Shown: positions 1-12,524, numbered from the stretch's first letter. The stretch is 48,966 bases of DNA from Thioalkalivibrio sp. (GCA_011389655.1 JAABTX010000010.1:1-48966); one strand, 5' to 3'. Numbers and translations: made by a program. The notes: generated by a model from the sequence alone, not told the origin.

Positions 1-160
1 CGGGCCGCGATCGGGCATCGCGGGGCCCAAGGGCATCGCGGAGCTGAAGGGCATCGCGGCTGGAAGCCGCTCCTACGATGGGCCGGGATGTGGGAGCGGC
101 CTCGGGCCGCGATCGGGCGTGGCCGGGCCGAAGGGCATCGCGGCTGGAAGCCGCTCCTAC
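1..160. repeat. REP-type palindromic repeat array (left-edge array)
   Basis: Copies of one roughly 28-31 nt palindromic unit alternate in orientation. Plus-like copies begin TGTGGGAGCGGCC and end GCGATCGGGC (88-118, and a copy cut by the window edge at 1-16). Inverted copies begin GGGCATCGCGGCTGG and end CCGCTCCTAC (49-76 and 133-160). Each unit can fold on GCGGC/GCCGC. The same family recurs after uvrA, so it is dispersed. Known biology: such units are REP/BIME elements of gammaproteobacteria. The last unit overlaps the maf stop codon. No coding sequence is convincing in 1-156. Confidence 0.8.
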
Positions 161-759
161 GGGGTCCGCGGAGTGGAGAACCGGCCGGGCGGGTCGGGCA
201 GCCCGCGCAGCATCGCGTCCAGTTCGAACAGTGGCAGCCCCACGACATTGCTGTAGGAACCCGCGATGCAGCGCACGAAGGCGGCGGCCCGGCCCTGGAT
301 CGCATAGGCGCCGGCCTTGCCCAGCGGCTCCCCCGTAGCCACGTAGGCGCTGATCTCGGAGTCCTCGATCACGCGCATCCGCACCCGGGTGCGGACGGTT
401 CGCCCGTGACCGGAATGGTTCCGCCGCGCGAGGTGGAGGCCGGTGTACACCGTGTGTCCCCGGCCCGACAGCCGACGCAGCATCGCCGCCGCGGCCGCTC
501 CGTTTCCGGGCTTGCCGAGGATCTCCTGCCCCACGGCAACGACGGTGTCGGCGCCGAGCACCCACTGCTGCGGATCGGCCGCGGCGAGCGCAACCTCCGC
601 CTTGGCCCGGGACAGCCGCGACACCAGCGCCGCCGGCGCCTCGCCGGGCCGCGGCGACTCGTCGATGCCCACCGGCGCCACCGTGAATTGCAGACCCAGT
701 TGCGCCAGAAGCTCCCGGCGACGCGGCGACGCGGAGGCAAGAAGCAGCGGCCGGGTCAC
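157..759 (-). CDS. maf: Maf family nucleotide pyrophosphatase (dTTP/UTP type)
   Basis: Maf proteins hydrolyse dTTP, UTP and modified pyrimidine nucleotides to monophosphates in the cytosol. The N-terminal signature LLLASASPRRRELLAQLGL, the central VLGADTVV with its catalytic Asp, and the C-terminal GKAGAYAIQG...GSYSNVVGLPL block are all present and fit the YhdE/dTTPase branch. I place the start at a GTG (759) whose GTGA overlaps the rlmH stop, giving 200 residues, the normal family length; the open frame upstream is Arg/Gly-rich and lies inside rlmH. Last gene of the leuS-to-maf series. The C-terminus runs about a dozen residues past the usual end, and its TAG stop lies inside a REP unit. Confidence 0.93.
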   Translation of the reverse strand: MTRPLLLASASPRRRELLAQLGLQFTVAPVGIDESPRPGEAPAALVSRLSRAKAEVALAAADPQQWVLGADTVVAVGQEILGKPGNGAAAAAMLRRLSGRGHTVYTGLHLARRNHSGHGRTVRTRVRMRVIEDSEISAYVATGEPLGKAGAYAIQGRAAAFVRCIAGSYSNVVGLPLFELDAMLRGLPDPPGRFSTPRTP

Positions 760-1226
760 GCGCGGTGGTAGGGATGGTTGTTGAGCAGCGACCAGGCCCG
801 GTAGAGCTGTTCGGCCACCAGCACCCGCACCAGCATGTGGGGAAAGGTCAGCGGAGACAGCGACCACAGCCAGTCGGCGCGCTCGCGCAAGGCCTCGTCG
901 AGCCCGGCCGCCCCGCCGATCACCAGCGCCACGTCGCGGCCCGATTGCTGCCATCCCGCCAGGCGGTCCGCGAGCCTCCGGGTATCGACCGCCCGCCCCT
1001 GCTCGTCCAGCGCAACGACCAGCGCCCGCTCGGGAATGGCCGCGAGCAGGGACCGGCCCTCGAGCCGGCGCAGCGTGGCGGTATCCATCGCCCGCGAGCG
1101 GGCCGGACCGGGCAGGGCCCGCAGCGTCAGCGGCAGCTCCCGGGGCATTCGGGCCGCGTACTCGTCGAAGCCCCTGGCCACCCAGCCCGGCATGCGCTGG
1201 CCGATCGCGAGCAGATGCAGGCGCAC
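756..1226 (-). CDS. rlmH: 23S rRNA pseudouridine-1915 N3-methyltransferase RlmH
   Basis: A SPOUT-class methyltransferase that uses S-adenosylmethionine to methylate pseudouridine 1915 in helix 69 of 23S rRNA on the assembled 70S ribosome. The family's trefoil-knot features are visible: LVIGGAAGLDE (SAM loop), the LSPLTFPHMLVRVLVAEQ segment and the terminal NHPYHR motif. Length 156 residues against 155 in E. coli. Translation begins at GTG (1226). It lies 11 nt after rsfS and overlaps maf by four bases, so the three are probably translated from one message. rsfS-rlmH pairing is widely conserved and both act on the large subunit. Confidence 0.96.
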   Translation of the reverse strand: MRLHLLAIGQRMPGWVARGFDEYAARMPRELPLTLRALPGPARSRAMDTATLRRLEGRSLLAAIPERALVVALDEQGRAVDTRRLADRLAGWQQSGRDVALVIGGAAGLDEALRERADWLWSLSPLTFPHMLVRVLVAEQLYRAWSLLNNHPYHRA

Positions 1227-1237
1227 GGAACCGGGGG

Positions 1238-1639
1238 TCAGCGCCGCATCCGGCGCACGAGATCCGGCCCCGGGAAGGCCTCGGCCCCGGACGGCGCCGC
1301 GGTGTCCCCGCCTCCGTCCTCAGCGAGCCAGAGCTTCTCGAGGTTGTAGAAGTCCCGGACCGCGGGCAGCATCACGTGCACGATCACGTCGTTCAGGTCG
1401 ACCAGCACCCATTCCTGGCCATCCTGCCCCTCGACGCCGAGGGCCCGGACGCCGGATTCCTTCGCCTTCTCGACCACCGTATCCGCCAGCGACCTCACAT
1501 GCCGGTTGGACGTGCCGCTGGCAATCACCATGTAATCAGCGAGCGGGGTCTTCCCGCGCACGTCCAGCACACGGATCTGCGCGCCCTTCATGTCATCGAG
1601 GGCCTGCGTTACGAGATCGACGAGCCGTTCACTCTGCAT
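1238..1639 (-). CDS. rsfS: Ribosomal silencing factor RsfS
   Basis: RsfS (YbeB/Iojap) binds ribosomal protein L14 on the 50S subunit and blocks joining with 30S, lowering translation under nutrient limitation. The 133-residue product carries the family core: LDVRGKTPLADYMVIASGTS, RHVRSLADTVVEKAKE and WVLVDLNDVIVHVMLP, followed by a 20-residue acidic/proline tail that is not conserved. A clear Shine-Dalgarno (AGGAAGGAAACC) precedes the ATG. It sits 21 nt after nadD and 11 nt before rlmH, the common gammaproteobacterial nadD-rsfS-rlmH order. Confidence 0.96.
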   Translation of the reverse strand: MQSERLVDLVTQALDDMKGAQIRVLDVRGKTPLADYMVIASGTSNRHVRSLADTVVEKAKESGVRALGVEGQDGQEWVLVDLNDVIVHVMLPAVRDFYNLEKLWLAEDGGGDTAAPSGAEAFPGPDLVRRMRR

Positions 1640-1660
1640 GGTTTCCTTCCTGGTCTGTTC

Positions 1661-2305
1661 TCATTCGGAGGGCGCGGCAGCATCGCGGTAGAGCCGGTGC
1701 TCGGCAATGTAGTGCAGGACACTGCCGGGCAACAGAAACCGGGGGCTGCGCCCGGACCGCAGACACTCGCGGATCGCCGTGCCGGAGATGTCCAGCTGGG
1801 TGACCGGCTGGAAGCAGACCCGCCCGCTGGGCGCGCCCTGCAGTGCCGCCACCGAATCCGCGACCTCGGCCAGCGCCATGCAGGGCGAGTCCGTGGCGGG
1901 CTCGATGCCAGGTCGCTGGGTTGCGACGACATGGGCCAGTCGCGGGATCTCCCGCCACCGGTGCCAACTGTCGAGGCCGGCAAAGGCATCCATCCCCATC
2001 ACCAGCAGCAACGGGCGCTCCGCACCGATCTCCTCGCGGAGCTCGCGGAGGGTATCGACGGTGAACGAGGGACCCGGTCGCGAAAGCTCCCGGGCGTCGG
2101 CGACGAAGCCGGGCACTCCGGCGATCGCGCGCTCGACCATGGCCAGGCGGTGATCCGCCGGCACCTCCGGGGACTCCCGGTGCGGTGGCACGCGGCTGGG
2201 AACGAAACGCAGCTCGTCGAGGCCGAGTGACTCTTGCACCTCGAGGGCCGGACGCAGATGCCCGAAATGAACCGGATCGAAGGTACCGCCGAGGACTCCG
2301 ATCAC
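1661..2305 (-). CDS. nadD: Nicotinate-nucleotide adenylyltransferase NadD
   Basis: Transfers AMP from ATP to nicotinate mononucleotide, giving deamido-NAD in the NAD pathway. The nucleotidyltransferase signature GGTFDPVHFGHL near the N-terminus carries the catalytic H-x-G-H, and the ATP-binding ISGTAIRECLRSG near the C-terminus corresponds to the family's ISSTxIR. Length 214 residues (E. coli 213). The start is a GTG at 2305 with GGGAGG about 11 nt upstream. It follows proA by 75 nt and precedes rsfS. Confidence 0.96.
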   Translation of the reverse strand: MIGVLGGTFDPVHFGHLRPALEVQESLGLDELRFVPSRVPPHRESPEVPADHRLAMVERAIAGVPGFVADARELSRPGPSFTVDTLRELREEIGAERPLLLVMGMDAFAGLDSWHRWREIPRLAHVVATQRPGIEPATDSPCMALAEVADSVAALQGAPSGRVCFQPVTQLDISGTAIRECLRSGRSPRFLLPGSVLHYIAEHRLYRDAAAPSE

Positions 2306-2380
2306 GAACCCGCGAGCCTCCCGGATATGCGGCCGGCCTCGCTGACCACGCCCCTCGGGCCGCTCACCCGCCGCTCCGGT

Positions 2381-3673
2381 TCAGGTCCGGACATGCCCGT
2401 CACCGAGCACCACGTATTTCTGGGTCGTCAGCCCCTCCAGCCCGACCGGACCGCGCGCATGCAGCTTGTCGGTACTGATGCCGATCTCGGCGCCGAGTCC
2501 GTACTCGAAACCGTCCGCGAAGCGGGTGGAGGCATTCACCATCACGGAACTGGAATCGACCGCACGCAGGAAGCGCCGCGCCGCGGACCAGTCCTCGGTG
2601 ATGATGCTGTCGGTGTGCCGGGAACCGTAGGTATTGATGTGATCCATTGCCTGATCCAGGGACTCCACGATCCGGATCGCAAGCACCGGCGCGAGGTACT
2701 CCTCCGTCCAGTCGTTCTCCGTTGCGGGATGGACGTCCGGGAGCACCGCGCGGGTCCCTTCGCAGCCGCGCAGCTCGACGCCGTGCCCGGCAAAGGCCCG
2801 CTGAAGCCGCGGCAGCATCGCCCGGGCCTGATCCCGGTGCACCAGCAGGGTCTCCATGGTGTTGCAGGTACCGTAGCGCTGTGTCTTCGCATTCACCGCG
2901 ACTGCGAAGGCCTTCTCGGCGTCCGCGGCGGCGTCGATATACACGTGACAGACCCCGTCCAGGTGCTTGATCACCGGGATCAGGGACTCCCGGCTGACCC
3001 GTTCGATCAGCCCCTTGCCGCCGCGCGGTACCAGCACGTCGACATAGGCCGACATGCGCAGCAGCTCGCCCACCGCCGCACGATCGGTGGTCTCGACGAT
3101 CTGCACGGCGGACCACGGCAGGTCGGCGCCTTCGAGCGCCGTCTGGATGATCCCGGCCAGCGCCCGGTTCGAGTGCACGGCCTCGGAACCGCCCCGCAGT
3201 ATCGTCGCGTTCCCGGACTTCAGACACAGGGCGGCGGCGTCGATGGTCACGTTCGGGCGCGACTCGTATATGATGCCGATCACCCCGAGGGGCACCCGCA
3301 TGCGTCCGACCTGGATGCCGCTGGGTCGGTAGGCCAGACCGGAGATCTCGCCCACCGGGTCCGCGAGGGCCGCGACCTGGCGGCAGCCCTCGGCCATGGC
3401 ATCGATACGCGTGTCGTTGAGCGCCAGGCGGTCCAGCAGCGCCGCGTCCAGACCGCGGGCCCGGCCGGCCTCGAGATCCCGGCGGTTGGCCTCGATCAGC
3501 GTTGCGCGCCGGTCCAGGATCACCTCCGCGATCGTCGTCAGCCCGGTGTTCTTGCGCCCCGTATCCGCCTCGGCCAGCACGCGCGAGGCCGCGCGCGCGG
3601 CCTCGCCCAGCCCCCGCATGTAGGCGGGGACGTCGGCGATCACGGCCTCGGTTCCAGGGCTTGCCACGCTCAT
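2381..3673 (-). CDS. proA: Gamma-glutamyl phosphate reductase ProA
   Basis: NADPH-dependent reductase that converts gamma-glutamyl phosphate to glutamate semialdehyde, the second step of proline synthesis. Aldehyde-dehydrogenase fold: the [20 protein letters not shown] block near residue 125, [18 protein letters not shown], and the catalytic cysteine C270 in [14 protein letters not shown]. Length 430 residues against 417 in E. coli. The ATG (3673) overlaps the holA stop as ATGA, so translation is probably coupled. Its partner proB is not in the window. Placement beside nadD is also seen in pseudomonads. Confidence 0.97.
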   Translation of the reverse strand: MSVASPGTEAVIADVPAYMRGLGEAARAASRVLAEADTGRKNTGLTTIAEVILDRRATLIEANRRDLEAGRARGLDAALLDRLALNDTRIDAMAEGCRQVAALADPVGEISGLAYRPSGIQVGRMRVPLGVIGIIYESRPNVTIDAAALCLKSGNATILRGGSEAVHSNRALAGIIQTALEGADLPWSAVQIVETTDRAAVGELLRMSAYVDVLVPRGGKGLIERVSRESLIPVIKHLDGVCHVYIDAAADAEKAFAVAVNAKTQRYGTCNTMETLLVHRDQARAMLPRLQRAFAGHGVELRGCEGTRAVLPDVHPATENDWTEEYLAPVLAIRIVESLDQAMDHINTYGSRHTDSIITEDWSAARRFLRAVDSSSVMVNASTRFADGFEYGLGAEIGISTDKLHARGPVGLEGLTTQKYVVLGDGHVRT

Positions 3674-4695
3674 GTGATTCCTCTCTCCAGTCCCTCCAGG
3701 GGACGGCCCGACAGGGCTGCCACCAAGTCTAACAACTGCCTGCCCGCGTTGCCCGCCTCGCGCCCCTTGATCACGCGGTCCACGCGGGCCGCGCGGGCGA
3801 GCAGGTCCCGGGCGGTGTCCGCCTGCACCCGCGCCAGCGCCTTGCCCAGCGCCGAGGGGTCCGTGCCGCGGAAACCCTTCACTACCGTCGCGGTCGACTC
3901 GCCCGCGGCCCGGCGTTCCGCGGCGACGGCCAGCGCCCGTATGTCCCGGCTGAGGGCCCAGAGAATCAGCGGTTCCGGCTGGCCCTCTTCGAGCATCGCG
4001 CGCAGCATGCGCAGCGCCCGCGCGGTCTCTCCCGACAGCGCCACCGGCGGCAGCTGGAACAGGTCGAACCGCGCGGCATCGGCCAGACCCTGCTGCAGGG
4101 TGTCGACATCGACGTCGGCAACCCCGAAGAGTGCCAGCTTCTCCACCTCCTGACGCGCGGCCAGCAGGTTTCCCTCGACCCGTGCGGCCAGCATCGCCAG
4201 GGCATCCGGCTGGATGGCGATGCCGGCCCGGCCGAGCCGTTCCCGGATCCACGCGCCCAGACGCGCCGGGGGAACCGGCCGCGCGTGCACCACCACCCCG
4301 ACCTTTTCCATCGCCCTGAACCAGGCCGTCCGCCGCATGTCGCGGTCGGGGCGAGGCAGTTGCACCAGCAGCACGAGGTCCGACGGCGGCTGCTCCGCAT
4401 AGCGTTTCAGGTGCTCGCCGCCGATCCTGCCGGGCTTCCCGGAAGGCAGCCGCAGATCGACAAGGCCGCGTTCCGCGAACAGTGACCGGTCGCGCACCGC
4501 GGCCTCGAAGCTCGTCCAGTCTCCGCTGCCGGACAGGTCCAGCACCGTCCGCGCCGCGAAGCCAGCCGCGCGCGCCGCCGCGCGCACCGCATCGGCCGCC
4601 TCGAGGGCCTGCAGCGGTTCCTCACCGAGAATCGCGTAGATGGGCCGCAGACCGCGGGCCAGCGCAGCGTCCAGTTGCAGCGGATCGACGGGCAA
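3670..4695 (-). CDS. holA: DNA polymerase III delta subunit HolA
   Basis: Delta is the wrench subunit of the clamp loader that opens the beta sliding clamp. The 341-residue product starts [15 protein letters not shown] and continues with the family's [19 protein letters not shown] segment; the AAA+-like core and C-terminal collar domain (with EKLALFG and the [15 protein letters not shown] helix) follow. I chose the TTG at 4695: it has GAGGT five bases upstream, which includes the lptE stop region, and gives the usual length (E. coli 343). The longer frame upstream overlaps lptE and is low-complexity. It ends by overlapping proA. Confidence 0.93.
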   Translation of the reverse strand: MPVDPLQLDAALARGLRPIYAILGEEPLQALEAADAVRAAARAAGFAARTVLDLSGSGDWTSFEAAVRDRSLFAERGLVDLRLPSGKPGRIGGEHLKRYAEQPPSDLVLLVQLPRPDRDMRRTAWFRAMEKVGVVVHARPVPPARLGAWIRERLGRAGIAIQPDALAMLAARVEGNLLAARQEVEKLALFGVADVDVDTLQQGLADAARFDLFQLPPVALSGETARALRMLRAMLEEGQPEPLILWALSRDIRALAVAAERRAAGESTATVVKGFRGTDPSALGKALARVQADTARDLLARAARVDRVIKGREAGNAGRQLLDLVAALSGRPLEGLERGIT

Positions 4696-4703
4696 GCCGG
4701 ACC

Positions 4704-7843
<3,140 letters not shown>

Positions 7844-7845
7844 TC

Positions 7846-7875
7846 AGAATACCAGCCGCGAACCGCGGCGACCAA
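7846..7875 (-). promoter_or_regulatory. Possible sigma70 promoter for leuS
   Basis: On the minus strand TTGGTC (7870-7875) and TATTCT (7846-7851) are separated by 18 nt and lie about 33 nt before the leuS ATG. The match is only moderate (3/6 and 4/6), so this is a candidate chosen mainly by position. Confidence 0.3.
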
Positions 7876-7948
7876 GCCGGAGCGGGGGCGGCGCGGCTGC
7901 GTTCCGGCGTGCTAAGTTAAGTCAGGGAATGGCCAAGGAGACGAGCAG

Positions 7949-8485
7949 ATGAGCGAGAACGGCAGTCCGCAGGAAGACCGCCTGGAGAAGGCCTACCGGG
8001 AGATGCTGGAACAGGTGGCCGGGGACCTCGAGGGTGCCTCGGATCGCGGCAGCCTGGCGTTGAACGAGATGCTGGAGAATGCGCGCAGACGGGTGGCCGA
8101 GGCGGAACACCTCACCCAGGAGGAGACCGAACGGGTGATGGAGTACGTGCGCCGGGACCTGCATGACCTGGGCGCGTTTCTGGAATCCAGCGAATCGGAC
8201 TGGCGGAGCTGGCTGCGCATCGATCTCACACTGATCGAGGCCAGCCTCCTGAACGCGCTCGGCACCGTTGCGGACCGGACCAAGCTGGAGCTCGCTGCGC
8301 TGGCGGAGCGCGCATACCGGGTGGGGGAGTGGCACACCGGCGAGATCACCGGGCCCGGCGAACTGACCTGCCTGGAATGCGGCGGCACCATGCACCTGTC
8401 CCGGGTGGGGCGCATTCCGCCCTGCCCGCATTGCCGCAACACCCGCTTCCACCGGGGCGGCCCGGCACCGGAGGGTTCCGAGTAG
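7949..8485 (+). CDS. DUF1451 zinc-ribbon protein (YbeL-like)
   Basis: A 178-residue protein with an acidic helical N-terminal two thirds and a C-terminal zinc ribbon: CLECGGTMHL, then CPHC eighteen residues later. This is the architecture of the DUF1451/YbeL family, whose function is not established. In E. coli ybeL also sits next to leuS. AAGGAGA lies eight bases before the ATG. It is divergent from leuS and ends nine bases before the converging lnt gene without any terminator. The N-terminal part has heptad-like charged repeats (RRVAEAEHLTQEETERVMEY), so a coiled coil is plausible. Confidence 0.88.
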   Translation: MSENGSPQEDRLEKAYREMLEQVAGDLEGASDRGSLALNEMLENARRRVAEAEHLTQEETERVMEYVRRDLHDLGAFLESSESDWRSWLRIDLTLIEASLLNALGTVADRTKLELAALAERAYRVGEWHTGEITGPGELTCLECGGTMHLSRVGRIPPCPHCRNTRFHRGGPAPEGSE

Positions 8486-8494
8486 GCGCAGCCA

Positions 8495-10030
8495 TCAGCC
8501 CGCGCGGCGGTGACGCAGCGCGGGAATCAGCAGCACCAGGGCGAACGCCAGCGCCGGCCACGGACCCAGAAGCGCGGCTGGCGTGTGTCCCTGCCGCGGC
8601 TGCACTTCGCCGCGCAGCACCTCGCGCGTGAACAGCCCGGCACGCCCGGTGACCCGTCCATCGGCATCGATCAGTGCCGAGATCCCGGTGTTGGTCGCGC
8701 GGATCATCGGCCGCCCCATCTCCAGGGCCCGCACCCGCGCGATCTGCAGGTGCTGGTGCGGTGCCAGCGTCGCGCCGAACCATGCGTCGTTGCTCACGTT
8801 CAGCAGAAAGGCCGCCTCCGGCAACGCGGTGCGCAGGCGGCGCGCGTAGGCCGCTTCGTAGCAGATGGACAGTCCCGCTGCCTGGCCGGCCATGTCCACC
8901 AGCCCGCGGCCGGTTCCCGGCTTCAGGTCGGACATCGGGATGTCCAGCAGCCGGTGCAGCCAGTCCAGGCGGTCGCGCAGCGGAAGGTACTCGCCGAAGG
9001 GCACCAGCTGCCGCTTGTCGTAGGTCGCACCGCTGGTGACGTTACGGATGCTGTTGTACATCGAGCGGTCGACCGGATCGTGGTCGAAGATGCCGGTCAC
9101 CAGCTCGGTGCCCTCGGTCTCGAGCCGCGCCGCGAACGGCTCCAGCACCGGATACACCTCGAAGTAAAAGGCCGGGATCGCAGTCTCCGGCCAGACCAGC
9201 AGGTCGGCTTGCCCCGCCTCCCCGCTCATCGTGGTGTAGAGGTCGAGGGCGTGGTGCACCCCGTCCTCCTCCCATTTCCGGGCCTGCTCGATATTGCCCT
9301 GCACGACGGCGACGGTGACGGGCTCCCCCGATGCGCGGACCCACTGCCAGGGCATCGCGACCAGCGACGCCAGCAGCAGCGGCGCCAGCACCAGCACGGC
9401 GCCGGCGAAGCGCCCCGCGGTCAGCAGCACCACGACCACGGCCAGCAGTGTCACCACCAGTCCGGCGCCCGTCTCGCCGGCCAGCGGCAGCCAGAACCCC
9501 GCCGGGCTGTCCAGCAGAACGTGCCCCGCCAGCAGCCACGGAAAGCCGGAGAACAGCCAGCCGCGCAGGAGTTCCAGCAGCACGAAGCCGGCTGCCAGCG
9601 CCAGCAGCCACGGCAGCAGCGGCGCCCGGCCCAGGTACCGCGCAACCACCCAGCCGAGCGCGGCCGGGTAGAGCGCGAGGTAGAGCACGAACAGCACCGT
9701 GATCAGCGTCGCGACCAGCCAGGGTGCCTGCCCGAAGATCAGCAGGCTGTTGAAGACCCAGCTCACACCGAACCCGAACAGGCCCAGGCCGAAGGCGAAG
9801 CCGTGGCGGAATGCGGGCCCGGGCGGGGCGCCCCGCAGTACCGCAAACCACAGCGCCAGTCCGACCGGGGCCAGCAGGAAGAGGTTGAATGGCGCGAAGG
9901 CCAGCGCCACCACCACGCCGGCCAGCAGGGACACCACCGTGGCCGGCCATCCGCACAGCGGCCGGCCGGCGAGCCACAGCAACGGCTCCGGTTCGCCACG
10001 CCGATCCGGCACTCGGGCACCAGGCCTCAT
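8495..10030 (-). CDS. lnt: Apolipoprotein N-acyltransferase Lnt
   Basis: Inner-membrane enzyme that adds the third acyl chain to lipoproteins such as LptE before export to the outer membrane. The 511-residue protein has five to seven hydrophobic segments in the first ~225 residues, then a periplasmic nitrilase-type domain. The catalytic triad is visible: E282 in WPETAIPAF, K339 in YDKRQLVPFGEYLP and C390 in LSICYEAAY. A final hydrophobic segment closes the protein. It starts 12 nt after corC, the usual corC-lnt pairing, and converges on the DUF1451 gene. Confidence 0.97.
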   Translation of the reverse strand: MRPGARVPDRRGEPEPLLWLAGRPLCGWPATVVSLLAGVVVALAFAPFNLFLLAPVGLALWFAVLRGAPPGPAFRHGFAFGLGLFGFGVSWVFNSLLIFGQAPWLVATLITVLFVLYLALYPAALGWVVARYLGRAPLLPWLLALAAGFVLLELLRGWLFSGFPWLLAGHVLLDSPAGFWLPLAGETGAGLVVTLLAVVVVLLTAGRFAGAVLVLAPLLLASLVAMPWQWVRASGEPVTVAVVQGNIEQARKWEEDGVHHALDLYTTMSGEAGQADLLVWPETAIPAFYFEVYPVLEPFAARLETEGTELVTGIFDHDPVDRSMYNSIRNVTSGATYDKRQLVPFGEYLPLRDRLDWLHRLLDIPMSDLKPGTGRGLVDMAGQAAGLSICYEAAYARRLRTALPEAAFLLNVSNDAWFGATLAPHQHLQIARVRALEMGRPMIRATNTGISALIDADGRVTGRAGLFTREVLRGEVQPRQGHTPAALLGPWPALAFALVLLIPALRHRRAG

Positions 10031-10042
10031 GGTGCAGGCGGC

Positions 10043-10921
10043 TCAGGAGCCCGCGGGATCGGCGGGCGGGGCGGATTCCGCCACACGGCGCATCTCCACC
10101 AGATGCAGGCGCCGGTTGTCGGCGCGCAGCACCCGAAACTCCATGCCGTCGAAGGCCACGCTCTCCCCGCGCCTCGGCACGTGCCCGAAGCGGGAGAGCA
10201 GCAGGCCGCCGATGGTGTCGAAGTCCTCCTCGCTGAAATCGGTCTGGAAGAAGGCGTTGAACTCCTCGATCGGCGTCAGCGCCTTGATCGTGTAGCGCTC
10301 GCCCGGGTGCTGCAGGATCTGCGTAAGGTAGTCGTCGACGTCGTGTTCGTCCTCGATCTCGCCGACGATCTGTTCGAGCACGTCCTCGATGGTCACCAGA
10401 CCCGCCACGCCGCCGTACTCGTCGACGACGATGGCCATGTGATTGCGGCTCAGACGAAATTCCTTCAGCAGCACGTTCAGGCGCTTGCTCTCCGGGACGA
10501 AGACCGCCGGCCGCAGGATCTCCTGCATGTCGAAGGTCTCGCCGCTGGCATCGGGAAAGAAGCGGAGCAGGTCCTTGGCGAGCAGGATCCCCACGACCTC
10601 GTCCCGGCTGTCGACGATCACCGGTAGCCGTGAATGCGCGGAGGCGACCACGTCGGGAACGATCTCCTGCAGGGCCGCCTCCCGGCGCACGACCTCCATC
10701 TGTCCCCGGGGCACCATGATGTCGCGCACCTGCATTTCGGAGACATTCAGCACGCCCTCCAGCATCGCCAGCGCCTCCGGATCGATCAGCTCGCGCGTCT
10801 GCGCGGTCCGGAGCTGTTCAACCAGCTGGGTGCGGTCGCGCGGCTCGCTGGACAGCATGGATCCCAGCCGGTCCAGCAGGCCGCGCAACGCAGGACCGTC
10901 GGGACGGCCGGAGTCAGACAT
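10043..10921 (-). CDS. corC: CorC/YbeX family CBS-domain protein
   Basis: Soluble member of the HlyC/CorC family, linked to magnesium/cobalt homeostasis and, in more recent work, to ribosome quality. 292 residues as in E. coli. Two CBS domains follow the LEGVLNVSEMQVRDIMVPRG segment (DIMVPR and the AIVVDEYGGVAGLVTIEDVL block), then a C-terminal CorC_HlyC domain (DFDTIGGLLLSRFGHVPRRGE). The start MSDSGRP matches the family start, although no Shine-Dalgarno is obvious. It stands 186 nt downstream of ybeY, a wider gap than usual in this operon. Confidence 0.93.
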   Translation of the reverse strand: MSDSGRPDGPALRGLLDRLGSMLSSEPRDRTQLVEQLRTAQTRELIDPEALAMLEGVLNVSEMQVRDIMVPRGQMEVVRREAALQEIVPDVVASAHSRLPVIVDSRDEVVGILLAKDLLRFFPDASGETFDMQEILRPAVFVPESKRLNVLLKEFRLSRNHMAIVVDEYGGVAGLVTIEDVLEQIVGEIEDEHDVDDYLTQILQHPGERYTIKALTPIEEFNAFFQTDFSEEDFDTIGGLLLSRFGHVPRRGESVAFDGMEFRVLRADNRRLHLVEMRRVAESAPPADPAGS

Positions 10922-11107
10922 CGCCGCTGGCCCGAAGCGAAGGGGACTGCGAGTCGGCCCACCGCCGCGTTCCGCCGCGCGCAGCCGGCCGACGCGCCGG
11001 CGGCGGGGATGCGCGTCGCCCCGGTCCCGGCGTAGAGGGATTCGGGGGCGGCGGCACCGGCGCCCACTCACGGGGCGTGAGAGCGCCCATGCGGGTTGCA
11101 ACCATGT
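10922..11107. other. corC-ybeY spacer
   Basis: A 186-nt GC-rich gap between ybeY and corC. Frames through it are Arg/Pro/Gly-rich and have no recognisable product. A short dyad (CTCACG/CGTGAG) lies near 11077-11092. I see no convincing promoter or terminator. Confidence 0.4.
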
Positions 11108-11566
11108 TCAGCACGTCTCCGCGTACGGGTCCGGGTAGCCTAACCCGCCCAGTATTTGGCGCTCAATCGTCTCCATGGCCTCCGTCTCTTCGAGCGTCTG
11201 GTGATCCAGGCCCTGCAGGTGCAGCATTCCGTGTACCGCCATGTGCGCGAAGTGTGCCCGCAGGTCCTTGCCCTGCGCGTCGGCCTCCTCGGCGAGGACC
11301 GGCGCGCACAGCACGATGTCCCCGAGCAGCATCGGCCGGCCGGGGGCGTTCGCCTCGGGAGGCGCCGGAAAGGACAGCACGTTGGTCGGGCGCTCCCGGC
11401 CGCGGAACTCGCGGTTCAGTCGCAGCCCCTCCGTGTGGTCCACGATCCGCATCACCACCTGCGCGGCTCCGGAGCCCTGCCAGGCCGCACGCGCCGCGCG
11501 GTGCAGGGTAGCGGCCGCCGGCCAGCCGGCGCGCGGCAACCCGTACTGCACGTGGACCTCAAGCAT
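11108..11566 (-). CDS. ybeY: Endoribonuclease YbeY (rRNA maturation)
   Basis: Metal-dependent RNase needed for 16S rRNA 3'-end maturation and 70S quality control. The catalytic motif HGMLHLQGLDH (three His binding zinc) is intact, preceded by the LNREFRGRERPTNVLSFP signature. With the ATG at 11566 the product is 152 residues (E. coli 155). That start overlaps the phoH stop by a few bases and has AGAGG three bases upstream; an ATG 18 nt further up (11584) lacks a suitable ribosome-binding site. phoH-ybeY order is conserved. Confidence 0.95.
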   Translation of the reverse strand: MLEVHVQYGLPRAGWPAAATLHRAARAAWQGSGAAQVVMRIVDHTEGLRLNREFRGRERPTNVLSFPAPPEANAPGRPMLLGDIVLCAPVLAEEADAQGKDLRAHFAHMAVHGMLHLQGLDHQTLEETEAMETIERQILGGLGYPDPYAETC

Positions 11567-12524
11567 TGCCCTCTTGGCCACCATGGGCCGCGTAGGCCTC
11601 GACGATGCGCTGCACCAGCGGGTGCCGCACCACGTCCTCCGCCTGGAACCAGGTGGTGCTGACGCCCTCTACGCCATCCAGGATCCGCGCCGCGTGGCGG
11701 AGACCGGAGAGCTGGCCGCGAGGCAGGTCGATCTGGGTCACATCCCCGTTTACCACGGCGGTGGAGCCGAAACCGATCCGGGTCAGGAACATCTTCATCT
11801 GCTCGACAGTGGTGTTCTGCGCCTCGTCCAGGATGATGAAGGCCTCGTTCAGAGTGCGTCCACGCATGTAGGCGAGTGGCGCAACCTCGATCACCTGGCG
11901 CTCCATCAGCCGCGCGACGTGATCGAAGCCGAGCAGCTCGTACAGCGCGTCGTACATCGGGCGCAGGTAGGGATCGATCTTCTGCGCCAGATCGCCGGGC
12001 AGAAAGCCCAGACGCTCCCCCGCCTCCACGGCCGGCCTGACCAGCACCAGGCGGCGCACCCGGTCCTGCTCCAGCGCCGCGACCGCCGCGGCGATCGCGA
12101 GGTAGGTCTTGCCGGTGCCCGCAGGCCCGATACCGAAGTTCAGGTCGTAGCGGGCGATCGCGGAGAGGTAGCGTACCTGCCGCGGGCCGCGGCCCCGGAT
12201 CACCGCCTTGCGCAGTCTCAGTACCGGTTCCGGCGGTTCCTCACCGGGCAGATCGGCCAAATGGGCCGCCTGCAGGGCGGTGTGAACCTGTTCCAGGCTC
12301 ACCGGCTCCTCCACGGCCATTGCGTGCAGCTCCCGGATCAGGGACTCGGCCGCCGGCACCGCGGACTCGGGACCGGTGACGTTGAAACGCGCACCGCGGT
12401 TGTGCACGTGCACGCCGAGGCGGGACTCGATCAGCCGCAGGTGGGCGTCGAGCGGACCGGACAGGCGCGCAAGCGTCTCCTGGTCCCCCGGCTCCAGCGT
12501 GAAGTCAGCTCGATTCTGTGGCAT
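11559..12524 (-). CDS. ybeZ: PhoH-like ATPase YbeZ
   Basis: Cytosolic P-loop ATPase related to PhoH, thought to work with YbeY in RNA processing. Walker A is GPAGTGKT at residues 133-140; Walker B-like [23 protein letters not shown] and the GDVTQIDLP motif follow. An N-terminal KH-like part precedes the NTPase domain. I take the ATG at 12524 (321 residues), which overlaps the end of miaB by 20 nt; a further in-frame ATG at 12560 would overlap by 56. YbeZ is 346-359 residues in enterobacteria, so the N-terminus is short or the start uncertain. Confidence 0.93.
   Translation of the reverse strand: MPQNRADFTLEPGDQETLARLSGPLDAHLRLIESRLGVHVHNRGARFNVTGPESAVPAAESLIRELHAMAVEEPVSLEQVHTALQAAHLADLPGEEPPEPVLRLRKAVIRGRGPRQVRYLSAIARYDLNFGIGPAGTGKTYLAIAAAVAALEQDRVRRLVLVRPAVEAGERLGFLPGDLAQKIDPYLRPMYDALYELLGFDHVARLMERQVIEVAPLAYMRGRTLNEAFIILDEAQNTTVEQMKMFLTRIGFGSTAVVNGDVTQIDLPRGQLSGLRHAARILDGVEGVSTTWFQAEDVVRHPLVQRIVEAYAAHGGQEGNA

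Noticed and set aside
11564-11584. Upstream ATG (11584) as ybeY start
   Set aside because: Ribosome-binding site is poorly spaced and it overlaps phoH by 26 nt; the ATG at 11566 has AGAGG and family length.
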